DNA from: Gammaproteobacteria bacterium
Lineage (GTDB): Bacteria > Pseudomonadota > Gammaproteobacteria > Pseudomonadales > Azotimanducaceae
Length of the DNA stretch: 12,281 nucleotides
Assembly (NCBI GenBank): GCA_003228415.1
Contig: QIDL01000532.1
Span: 1-12,281, forward strand
Direction of reading: 5' to 3'
In this document: positions 1 through 5,273 of the stretch, in pieces
Layout of the letters: each line of letters begins with the position of its first letter
Position numbering within the stretch: position 1 is the first letter of the stretch
Translations under genes and position numbers: made by a program
The notes under the pieces: generated by a model
Told to the model about the DNA's origin: nothing
The model's input: the letters and a program-made list of their open reading frames with translations, nothing else
The model's database searches: none

Positions 1-436
1 AAGCCCCGATGGTGGAGATTCCCACCCCGGGATGGTCGCTCCAGTCCGATACGAGCGTGACGAATTTGCCATCATCACGCAGTGAAGACTTCCACCCGCC
101 AACCATCAGGCGAGCCAGGCTCTGGAGGCGCGCCCAGTATTCCAGATGAGTTCCGGATCGCGCCTGGGCGGCGAAAACCTCTCCGAGGCCCCAGGGATTG
201 ACCAGCGCCAGTTCGCAATTCAATCGACACAGATCCTCTAGTGAATCCACATTCAACAATATGCTGTCGAACACGATCGCTGCGGAGGTGTAGTCGATTA
301 CTCTGTAGGGGTCCTCAACGCTGGCTGGTGTAACCGGGGATGGGCCGAAAACGTTACTGGCAAGTGATTTTCCGCCATAGGCCTCGAGCAACTCGTACAT
401 GCCTTTGAGATAAGATGCCCGCAGCCAGATCTTCAA
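1..436 (-). CDS. AraC-family transcriptional regulator, N-terminal part (runs off left edge)
   Basis: An open frame of 145 codons runs to the left edge of the window. I place its start at a TTG (436-434) because GAGG lies 8 nt upstream and a perfect TATAAT lies just before that. An in-frame ATG at 400-398 (reading MYELLEAYGG) is the alternative start. The protein begins MKIWLRASYLKGMYELLEA. It continues with a diverged version of the arabinose-binding-like N-terminal domain seen in many proteobacterial AraC regulators: a helix ending in PWGLGEVFAAQARSG, then a segment like 'LGYALLSSPTLREALERLARYQRL', then a beta hairpin (SSLRDDGKFVTLV). The C-terminal helix-turn-helix would lie outside the window, so the assignment rests on the N-terminal pattern only. 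The ligand and target genes are unknown. It is transcribed away from the structured region at 471-744. Confidence 0.55.
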   Translation of the reverse strand, partial: MKIWLRASYLKGMYELLEAYGGKSLASNVFGPSPVTPASVEDPYRVIDYTSAAIVFDSILLNVDSLEDLCRLNCELALVNPWGLGEVFAAQARSGTHLEYWARLQSLARLMVGGWKSSLRDDGKFVTLVSDWSDHPGVGISTIGA

Positions 437-444
437 GCGGAAAA

Positions 445-468
445 CCTCTATGGAATCAAGCCATTATA
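445..468 (-). promoter_or_regulatory. -10 box and ribosome binding site of the left AraC gene
   Basis: Read on the minus strand, 468-463 is a perfect TATAAT. GAGG at 448-445 follows, 8 nt before the TTG start at 436. I see no convincing -35 hexamer at 16-18 bp spacing. The palindromic TTATAA core also gives TATAAC on the plus strand (465-470), so one AT-rich core could drive divergent transcription of the regulator and of the RNA to its right. Confidence 0.45.
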
Positions 469-470
469 AC

Positions 471-744
471 CATTCGCGAGGGGGAAAGCTCTCGAGGTCA
501 TACCTCGTGGCAGCGTCAGGTGTCTCGAGACGACAACGGGAAGTGGGTGCTATCGAGACAAGCACCCGGATCGGAAATCAATTAACTTGTTGGTCGAGGA
601 GCTGGATTCCTCTGGATGTGCGCCGATCAAGGCGCGGCACTGGGAAGTCCACCGAAGGCGCGGTGACCATGGAACGGGGACCGAACGACCGAGGTAATCT
701 AACGAATCTCTCCCCGCACCCCGCATAACTGCGGGGTTTTTTTT
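471..744 (+). ncRNA. candidate structured RNA or attenuated leader ending in an intrinsic terminator
   Basis: This stretch has no credible protein but is rich in perfect hairpins. They are CGAGGT/ACCTCG (493-498/502-507), GGGTGCT/AGCACCC (545-551/561-567), GAGGA/TCCTC (596-600/608-612, loop GCTGGAT), GCGCC/GGCGC (620-624/631-635), CACCG/CGGTG (650-654/661-665) and CGGGGA/TCCCCG (675-680/711-716). The series ends in a strong terminator at 719-744. A possible -10 box, TATAAC at 465-470, would start a transcript near 477, about 265 nt long; no clear -35 is seen. I compared it by eye with 6S, tmRNA, SRP RNA, RNase P RNA and the TPP and cobalamin riboswitches and saw no match. It could be a free small RNA, or the 5' leader of the stress-protein gene at 909 with the terminator acting as an attenuator. 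GGA occurs about ten times, some in loops, which leaves room for a CsrA-type target. Confidence 0.45.
719..744 (+). terminator. intrinsic terminator
   Basis: The stem is CCCCGCA (719-725) with TGCGGGG (730-736). The loop is TAAC, and eight consecutive T follow at 737-744. There is no matching T-run on the other strand, so it works on the plus strand only. A second CCCCG (712-716) lies just upstream, and CGGGG (675-679) could pair with either copy, so an alternative fold that opens the terminator is possible. Confidence 0.9.
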
Positions 745-908
745 ACGTTGTAGAAATCCATATCCTGATGATCCTGTGCATGCAACTCAAGGGTTGCAGG
801 TTCGGGTCAGGCACGTGAACTCCGAAGCTCTATCAGGGGAAGTAACCATATCTTACTCTCAAAGGATCGGTAACCTGACGTTAACCGGGCTTCCGAGTGC
901 GTTGAGAA
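745..908 (+). other. non-coding region upstream of the stress-protein gene
   Basis: These 164 bases hold no credible gene. A perfect 6-bp inverted repeat, TGCAAC/GTTGCA (781-786/793-798, loop TCAAGG), and an imperfect GGTAAC...GTTAACC near 868-887 are visible. I find no strong sigma-70 promoter. The start codon at 909 is preceded only by a weak GAG-type ribosome binding site. Confidence 0.5.
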
Positions 909-1754
909 ATGGCCGAAAAAACCAGAGTATTTGTAGTGCTCGATCCGACCTGCATGGAGCAGGCGGCCCTCGAGTGGGGTGAACAGATCGTTCGTCAGTT
1001 TGAAACGCTCCAGACAATGGATGTGGTGCTTCATGTGTATTGCTGCATCAATGCGGAATCGGTGGCGCTGGTCTCCAATCAGAACGAGGTTCACGCCCAG
1101 GTGGAGACCGAGAAACGAGTCGCGGCATGGGTAGAGCGCCTTGTCAGCACGACACGCGCAGCAGGGCTCGAGGTCGAAACAGAGGTGGAATGGAACGACG
1201 ACTGGCGTAAAGCCATTGTTGTGGCTGCCGATCGACATGAAAGTGCTCTTGTGGTCAAAAACATGACCCAGCACTCCCGCTTCGTGCGTTTGGTGCGGGA
1301 AACTTCCGATTGGACACTGATTCGCGAGTGTCCGTGTCCGGTGCTACTGGTAAAAACCGGCCGTCCTTACGGCATCGACAAGGTGCTGGTCGCCCTCAAA
1401 CACAGCCCCGATGAGGGCCGGTATAAAAAGGCGAATGACGACATTCTGGAAACTGCACGCCGACTCAGCAACGACTTCGGCGCAAGCCTCCATGCCGTGA
1501 CCTGTTATGAATCAGGAGATCGTCCCGACCGCCAGCGTTTTGCAGACCGGTGTGGTCTCGAGCGAAATCAGGTCAGTGCCGCCGTTGGTGTGCCAGAGAA
1601 AGTCATCGCAGAGACCGCTGCACAACAGGGTAGCAATCTGGTGATCATCGCTCGAGTGGCGCGGCCTGAATCTCCGAGTGCGCTGGGCAATATCGCGCGA
1701 AAGGTAATCGATGAGATCGATACCGAGGTGCTGGTTCTGCCGGTCAGCGTTTGA
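909..1754 (+). CDS. UspE-like tandem universal stress protein
   Basis: This 281-residue cytoplasmic protein has two universal stress protein (Usp) domains in tandem, roughly residues 1-150 and 155-281, somewhat shorter than E. coli UspE (about 316). The N-terminal half has the UspE order: a first strand VFVVLDP, then EVEWNDDWRKAI, then a segment ending DWTLIRECPCPVLLVK, which closely resembles DWHLLRKCPSPVWMVK of UspE. The second half opens with a new strand (DKVLVALKHS) and ends GNIARKVIDEIDTEVLVLP. The nucleotide-binding Gly motif of ATP-binding Usp proteins is degraded here (ARVARPESPSALGN, residues 248-261), so ATP binding is doubtful. Such proteins support survival under stress and in stationary phase; the exact activity of UspE-type members is not settled. 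The ATG at 909 has a weak ribosome binding site. The gene converges on selD across 23 bp, with no clear terminator between them. Confidence 0.85.
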   Translation: MAEKTRVFVVLDPTCMEQAALEWGEQIVRQFETLQTMDVVLHVYCCINAESVALVSNQNEVHAQVETEKRVAAWVERLVSTTRAAGLEVETEVEWNDDWRKAIVVAADRHESALVVKNMTQHSRFVRLVRETSDWTLIRECPCPVLLVKTGRPYGIDKVLVALKHSPDEGRYKKANDDILETARRLSNDFGASLHAVTCYESGDRPDRQRFADRCGLERNQVSAAVGVPEKVIAETAAQQGSNLVIIARVARPESPSALGNIARKVIDEIDTEVLVLPVSV

Positions 1755-1777
1755 TCGCCGAACACGCCGGGCTCGAT

Positions 1778-2830
1778 TTACACGATTCGCAGGTAGGTTT
1801 GCGTCTGATCGCGGTGGGTAACGGTACCGACGCAGCACGCATCCGCCAGACCTGACCTCTTCAGAGCTTCCACCAGATCGTCTGCTTCCGATTCCGGCAA
1901 GGCGAACAACAGCCCGCCGTTGGTCTGCGGATCGAACAGGAGCGATGACTGGGCCTTGGTCAGTTCCCGGTCGAATGCCATCTGTGGGATGGCCTGGTCC
2001 CGGTTGCTGTCATTGGAGCCCGTGCTCATGCCGCGCTCGTACATCTCAAGGGCACTGTTGAATACCGGCAGCGCGTCGAACTTCAGTTCGAAACACAGAT
2101 CTGCTCCGCGTGCCATCTCCAGAGTATGGCCGGCTAGACCGAATCCGGTGACGTCGGTGGCAGCATGAACCGTGAACTGGCTGGCACATTCCGCCGCGGT
2201 CCTGTTCAGTGTCTGCAGAGATTCCAGGCAGGCATCGAGATGCTGTTGTGGTACCCAGCCTTTGAGATTTGCGTTTAAGATGACGCCACTGCCGATGGGT
2301 TTGGTGAGAAGGAGCGCATCACCATCCCGGGCACCTGCGTTCGTCCAGCACTTCTCCGGATGCACCAGGCCGGTAACCGCCAGTCCGAATTTCGGCTCCG
2401 GATCTTCGACTGTATGCCCACCGGCAAGCACTGCACCCGCTTCGGTGATCTTTTCCTGCGCACCTCTGATGATCCCGGCCAGAACACTCGCGGGTAGTTT
2501 TTTTGATGGGAACGCCACCAGATTTAGGCAGGTAACGGGGCGCCCGCCCATGGCGAAGACGTCGCTGAGTGCGTTGGCGGCTGAAATTCTGCCGAACATT
2601 TCGGGATCATCTGTGGGTGGTGTGATGAAATCGGCCGTTACCACCAGCGCCAGCTCGTCCGACAGGCGATAGACGCCCGCATCGTCGTGGGTCTCAAACC
2701 CGACGATGAGATTGGGATCTGTTTCCGAAGGCAGACTTTCAAGCAGCGCGTTCAACTCGACCGAGCTGATTTTCGCAGCTCAACCGCAGGTTCGGGATAA
2801 TCCGGTCAGGGTGTGCTTCTTACGAAACAA
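1778..2830 (-). CDS. selD: selenide, water dikinase (selenophosphate synthetase) with in-frame UGA read as selenocysteine
   Basis: SelD makes selenophosphate from selenide and ATP, the selenium donor for Sec-tRNA and for selenouridine in tRNA. The clear part has all family blocks: DPNLIVGFETHDDAGVY, TADFITPPTDDPEMFGRI, ANALSDVFAMGG, VLAGGHTVEDPEPKFGLA, TDVTGFGLAGH and LLFDPQTNGGL. A plain ORF search stops at TTG 2755 and loses the catalytic N-terminus. Reading on upstream in frame gives LTGLSRTCG-(TGA)-AAKISS, which aligns with LTQYSHGAG-C-GCKISP of E. coli. The TGA (2782-2780) sits exactly at catalytic Cys17, and the essential Lys follows as K20. From the TTG at 2830-2828 (GGACGG about 9 nt upstream) the product is 350 residues, against 347 in E. 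coli, and Sec is residue 17. An in-frame TAA lies seven codons before this TTG. The only other possible start is the TTG at 2848-2846, directly after that stop. A SECIS-like hairpin follows the UGA. Confidence 0.92.
2748..2782 (-). promoter_or_regulatory. UGA Sec codon and bacterial SECIS-like hairpin inside selD
   Basis: Read on the minus strand, the UGA is at 2782-2780. Seventeen nucleotides later an apical GGTC loop (2762-2759) is closed by a 7-bp stem, TCAGCTC (2769-2763) with GAGTTGA (2758-2752), including one G-T wobble. Below it is an A-rich internal loop (AAAA opposite A), then a GCG/CGC stem (2776-2774/2750-2748). In E. coli fdhF the GGUC of the SECIS loop lies 18 nt after the UGA, so spacing and loop both match what SelB recognises. 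Confidence 0.8.
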
Positions 2831-2971
2831 GATTCTGGATCCGTCCAATTACAGTTATTTTGCTGTTATCTGGTTGCCGAAAAGTCGGCGAGTCGGAGTA
2901 TAAGCGCTTTCCATGACCGATAAGAGCCCCGGGTGGCACAATGAGGTAGTCTTCTCGGTACAATCGGCCTC
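2831..2971. promoter_or_regulatory. divergent promoter region between selD and the AraC gene
   Basis: On the minus strand, TATACT at 2902-2897 is a fair -10 box for selD. A perfect hairpin, GCCGA/TCGGC (2876-2880/2885-2889), would lie in its leader. On the plus strand, TATAAG (2899-2904), with TTGCCG (2874-2879) at a long 19-bp spacing, and TACAAT (2959-2964) are possible -10 boxes for the AraC gene. None has a full -35 partner, so all are tentative. Confidence 0.3.
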
Positions 2972-3064
2972 GCCAGGGAAATCACGCCAGGGAAACCCTT
3001 TGAGGGAACTCCTCAGGAAACTCTTCAGGGGAAGATCTTCAGGGGAAGATCTTCAGGGGAAGAA
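2972..3064 (+). repeat. short tandem repeat array, about 14-bp purine-rich unit
   Basis: The 3' part is exact: TTCAGGGGAAGATC at 3024-3037 and 3038-3051, then a third copy that departs after TTCAGGGGAAGA (3052-3063). Upstream are degenerate copies: GCCAGGGAAATCAC (2972-2985), GCCAGGGAAACCCT (2986-2999), TTGAGGGAACTCC (3000-3012) and TCAGGAAACTC (3013-3023). All seven share a CAGGGAA-like core. The array ends about 20 bases before the AraC start codon, so it is probably in that gene's leader or at its promoter. Confidence 0.75.
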
Positions 3065-3082
3065 AGGAGCACAGGAAAAGGT

Positions 3083-4081
3083 ATGTCACGATCGTTCACC
3101 TCAATTGCAACCATTACCGAGGTCATCGCAAGAGCGCTGGAAAGCTATCAGATCGATTCGAAGCAGATGTTCAGCTCTTTCGGGTTGGAGCCCGAACCGT
3201 TTCGCGATCCGGATTCGCGCATCAGCAAGGAGACCATGGACCAGATCTGGGAGGAAGCGGCCAGGCTTACCGGTAATCCGTGTATCGGTTTTGAAATAGG
3301 GCAGGTGGTGCATGCCACCAATCTGCATGCCGTCGGCTATGCCCTGCAAGCGAGCGCCACCTTGAGAGAAGGCCTGCAGCGCTTAGTCCGTTATCAGCGG
3401 TTGATCTCCACAGCAGCCGAGATGGATCTCGTGGAAATCGACAACACGCTGCAATTTCAGATAGACCCCTCCCCGGGAATAGATATCGGTGATGACGCCG
3501 CCTTTACCAGCACGGTACAGATGTGCCGCGATGTGACACACGAAGAGTTTCACCCGCTGAGTGTGCACATGATGCGTCCCGCTCCACCCTGCGTGGACAA
3601 GCTTGCGGAATTCTTTGGCTGCCCGGTCGAGTATGCGGCGGATCTGGATAAGATCGTGTTCAGCAAAGAGAGTGTTGATGAGCACCTCACACGCCACAAT
3701 CCCGCCGTGGCTCAGGCGAGTGACGAAGTCGCGCGTGACTATCTGGCCAACATGGACAAAAAAGACGTGGTCACTCGTGCCAGAGTCGCGATCATCGATC
3801 ACCTGCCGGATGGGGAGCCCAATCGCAAGGCAGTGGGAAGCGAACTGGCGATGAGCGAGCGAACACTTGCCCGGCGACTGGCAGACCGGGATTACACGTT
3901 TTCGAGCCTGGTGGATGAAGTCCGAGATCAACTTGCCAAGGAATATCTCAGGCAACATCGATTTTCGGTCACCGATGTTGCCTTTCTGCTCGGATTTTCC
4001 GACCAGAGCAACTTTGCCCGAGCGTTCAAACGCTGGACGTCACAGTCACCCACCGAGTTTCGAGCAGGGGCCGGGGCGTAG
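3083..4081 (+). CDS. AraC-family transcriptional regulator (arabinose-binding-like sensor domain plus AraC HTH)
   Basis: This 332-residue protein has the usual two-part layout. The N-terminal sensor domain spans roughly residues 10-210 and resembles the arabinose-binding domain family of proteobacterial AraC regulators (SSFGLEPEPFRDPDSRIS, EEAARLTGNPCIGFEIG, GYALQASATLREGLQRLVRYQRL). The C-terminal double helix-turn-helix includes MSERTLARRLADRDYTFSSL (257-276) and the family signature VAFLLGFSDQSNFARAFKRW (299-318). Regulators of this type often act in lipid, sterol or hydrocarbon metabolism, but the ligand here is unknown. The start ATG follows an A/G-rich ribosome binding region (AGGAG 13 nt and GGA 6 nt upstream). 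It is divergent from selD. Neither neighbour points clearly to a target, so its regulon cannot be assigned from context. Confidence 0.92.
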   Translation: MSRSFTSIATITEVIARALESYQIDSKQMFSSFGLEPEPFRDPDSRISKETMDQIWEEAARLTGNPCIGFEIGQVVHATNLHAVGYALQASATLREGLQRLVRYQRLISTAAEMDLVEIDNTLQFQIDPSPGIDIGDDAAFTSTVQMCRDVTHEEFHPLSVHMMRPAPPCVDKLAEFFGCPVEYAADLDKIVFSKESVDEHLTRHNPAVAQASDEVARDYLANMDKKDVVTRARVAIIDHLPDGEPNRKAVGSELAMSERTLARRLADRDYTFSSLVDEVRDQLAKEYLRQHRFSVTDVAFLLGFSDQSNFARAFKRWTSQSPTEFRAGAGA

Positions 4082-4087
4082 CAGCAA

Positions 4088-4180
4088 TCAGACCAGCTCT
4101 GTGATTAGGATCGCGATGAATAGCGTCAGGACAATCAACGGCCATTCGCTGACCTCGAAATGATATTTAACTTTTTTCAT
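4088..4180 (-). CDS. 30-residue single-pass membrane protein
   Basis: A short ORF encodes MKKVKYHFEV, then SEW, then a hydrophobic stretch PLIVLTLFIAILITELV. This is one transmembrane helix (about residues 14-30) with a basic N-terminus that probably stays in the cytoplasm. The ATG at 4180-4178 has a strong ribosome binding site, AGAAGG at 4192-4187, spaced 6 nt. That decides this start over two in-frame upstream ATGs, at 4201 and 4297. The second of these makes a 69-residue ORF whose first part reads like chance sequence. The gene converges on the AraC gene, 6 bp from its stop. I do not recognise a family. Small one-helix proteins often attach to membrane enzymes or transporters; any such role here is inference. 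Confidence 0.6.
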   Translation of the reverse strand: MKKVKYHFEVSEWPLIVLTLFIAILITELV

Positions 4181-4299
4181 GATGCGCCTTCTCGAGTTCA
4201 TGGTCCTGACTTTAGCGGTGAGGTGCGCCTCAGGCGGGTTGCGGCAGGCCAATCGCCATTCATCGGGACAACGGGTGTGATCATGAGGATTGCCCACCC
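4181..4299. other. intergenic region before the lipoprotein gene
   Basis: This is the divergent gap between the 30-residue protein (minus) and the lipoprotein (plus). A 5-bp hairpin, TGAGG/CCTCA with loop TGCG (4219-4232), is visible. GAGGA about 10 nt before the ATG at 4300 serves as ribosome binding site for the plus-strand gene. I see no clear sigma-70 promoter on either strand. Confidence 0.35.
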
Positions 4300-4779
4300 A
4301 TGTTGAGAATCAGCGCATTACTGCTCGTTGTTGGGCTGTTCTGGGGTTGTCAGACGACTGTGGAGCCGTTTACTCCGAGCACCCTGCAGGACCCCGGGAA
4401 TGCCCTGATCTACGTCTACTGGCCAGGGCAACGGTGGAGGGAGAAATCCGGTCAGTATCCGGAGATCCGGCTTGATGGCGTGCCAATCGGCATACTGCGC
4501 TATAAAACTTACCTCATGATCGAAGTCGCGGCTGGAGACCACGAGTTGCGTATGACCGCAGACAGCGAAGCGGCAAACTGGACGGGAATTGATCAATTCT
4601 TCAGCACACCGCTGAAGCGAGGTGAGATCAAGTATGTGCGCTTGCTTGTGAGATACGACCAGAACAAAAACAGTCTTTCTGACGGCTTGATGACTCACGT
4701 GGTGCTGTTCCTGCCGCGAGCGGGTGGGCAGGCGCGCCTCGAGATGGCTGATCTGAAAGAAGTCCGAAACCGAAACTAG
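4300..4779 (+). CDS. probable outer-membrane lipoprotein, DUF2846-like
   Basis: The 159-residue product starts with a lipoprotein signal peptide (MLRISALLLVVGLFWGC). Cys17 would be lipidated. Gln at +2 rather than Asp predicts sorting to the outer membrane. The lipobox FWGC is unusual, with Phe and Trp at -3 and -2. The mature part fits the DUF2846 pattern: ALIYVYWPGQRW, then a short strand with DGVPIGILRYKTYLMIEVAAGDHEL (about residues 58-83), then beta-rich sequence. The family has no established biochemical function; members are small lipoproteins of the envelope. Its stop codon overlaps that of the convergent DsrE-like gene. The domain call is from pattern recognition and moderately sure; the lipoprotein nature is surer. 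Confidence 0.75.
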   Translation: MLRISALLLVVGLFWGCQTTVEPFTPSTLQDPGNALIYVYWPGQRWREKSGQYPEIRLDGVPIGILRYKTYLMIEVAAGDHELRMTADSEAANWTGIDQFFSTPLKRGEIKYVRLLVRYDQNKNSLSDGLMTHVVLFLPRAGGQARLEMADLKEVRNRN

Positions 4780-5204
4780 AGCTTTACAGAATCGTACGGT
4801 TGGTAACCTTCCGCTTTCAGCCTCTCGATTTCCTCCGGTGCGTACGGCACGGTCTCGATGAATGCCGGGATGTCGTTCAGCTCCACACCGTTTTCATTCA
4901 TCCAGGTTTCGCACATTTTGACATCGATCAGCCGATAGGCGTCCAGTAGCGCAGCGCGGTCCACCAGGGCCCGATTTTCCTTGTATCCAGACCGGGTGAA
5001 GGGAAGTGCTTCGGCGCCGTGCAATACGACCACAACTGGATCTGTTGCGGGCAGACTGCTGCCGAGGGATTCCTCGAGAGTGGAAAACAACGAATTCAGA
5101 TCGTCCTGGTCGTGGGGAGAAACTTCCAGGTAGGTGCGATCGGCTGCGACGGCGATCTGGCTCCATAGGAACAGCACGGCAGCCATGCGGATGAGCCAAT
5201 TCAT
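4776..5204 (-). CDS. secreted DsrE-like sulfur-relay family protein
   Basis: This 142-residue protein has a Sec signal peptide (MNWLIRMAAVLFLWSQIAVAA, cleavage near residue 21). One compact DsrE/DsrF-like domain follows: the strand DPVVVVLHGAEALPF (55-69), a Tyr/Lys-containing loop, a helix with a lone Cys (VKMCETWM, C98), and the C-terminal VPYAPEEIERLKAEGY typical of the family. DsrE-type proteins carry persulfide sulfur on a conserved Cys in the cytoplasm; periplasmic members exist but their role is less clear. A link to selenium or sulfur handling because selD is nearby would be speculation. It is divergent from the MFS-hyuA operon (69-bp gap) and converges on the lipoprotein gene, both stops lying in one CTAG. 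The ribosome binding site is weak. Confidence 0.75.
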   Translation of the reverse strand: MNWLIRMAAVLFLWSQIAVAADRTYLEVSPHDQDDLNSLFSTLEESLGSSLPATDPVVVVLHGAEALPFTRSGYKENRALVDRAALLDAYRLIDVKMCETWMNENGVELNDIPAFIETVPYAPEEIERLKAEGYQPYDSVKL

Positions 5205-5273
5205 GCCTGGATCTTAACGTATACTTTGCGCCCTTCAAGTCTCGTTCCATTGATTTAAGAGAGCAATCAAACT
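5205..5273. promoter_or_regulatory. divergent promoter gap, DsrE-like gene and MFS-hyu operon
   Basis: Both transcription units must start in or near these 69 bases. TATACT at 5220-5225 is a possible plus-strand -10 box, and TATACG on the minus strand overlaps it. No good -35 was found. AAGAGAG about 10 nt before the GTG at 5274 is the likely ribosome binding site of the MFS gene. Confidence 0.3.

Noticed and set aside
450..728. 92-codon plus-strand ORF before the terminator
   Set aside because: It has no ribosome binding site, its composition is Arg/Ser-rich like chance sequence, it overlaps many hairpins, and its stop codon lies in the terminator loop. The region looks like RNA, not protein.
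790..830. GGTTCGGGTC-like T arm, possible tRNA-Sec (selC) near selD
   Set aside because: No acceptor stem, long variable arm or TCA anticodon can be built around it.
1778..2755. selD starting at TTG 2755
   Set aside because: This start drops the active-site Sec/Cys and Lys residues and lies in the 3' arm of the SECIS-like hairpin. The extended frame through TGA aligns with E. coli SelD from residue 8 onward.
2934..2950. TGGCAC resembling a sigma-54 -24 element
   Set aside because: The matching -12 TTGC is absent at the required spacing (GGTA is found).
2972..3064. CRISPR-like array
   Set aside because: The units are about 14 bp, directly adjacent and degenerate, with no spacers and no cas genes nearby.
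2913..3299. 128-codon plus-strand ORF over the repeat array and the 5' part of the AraC gene
   Set aside because: It overlaps the well-supported AraC gene in another frame, and its first half is translated repeat sequence.
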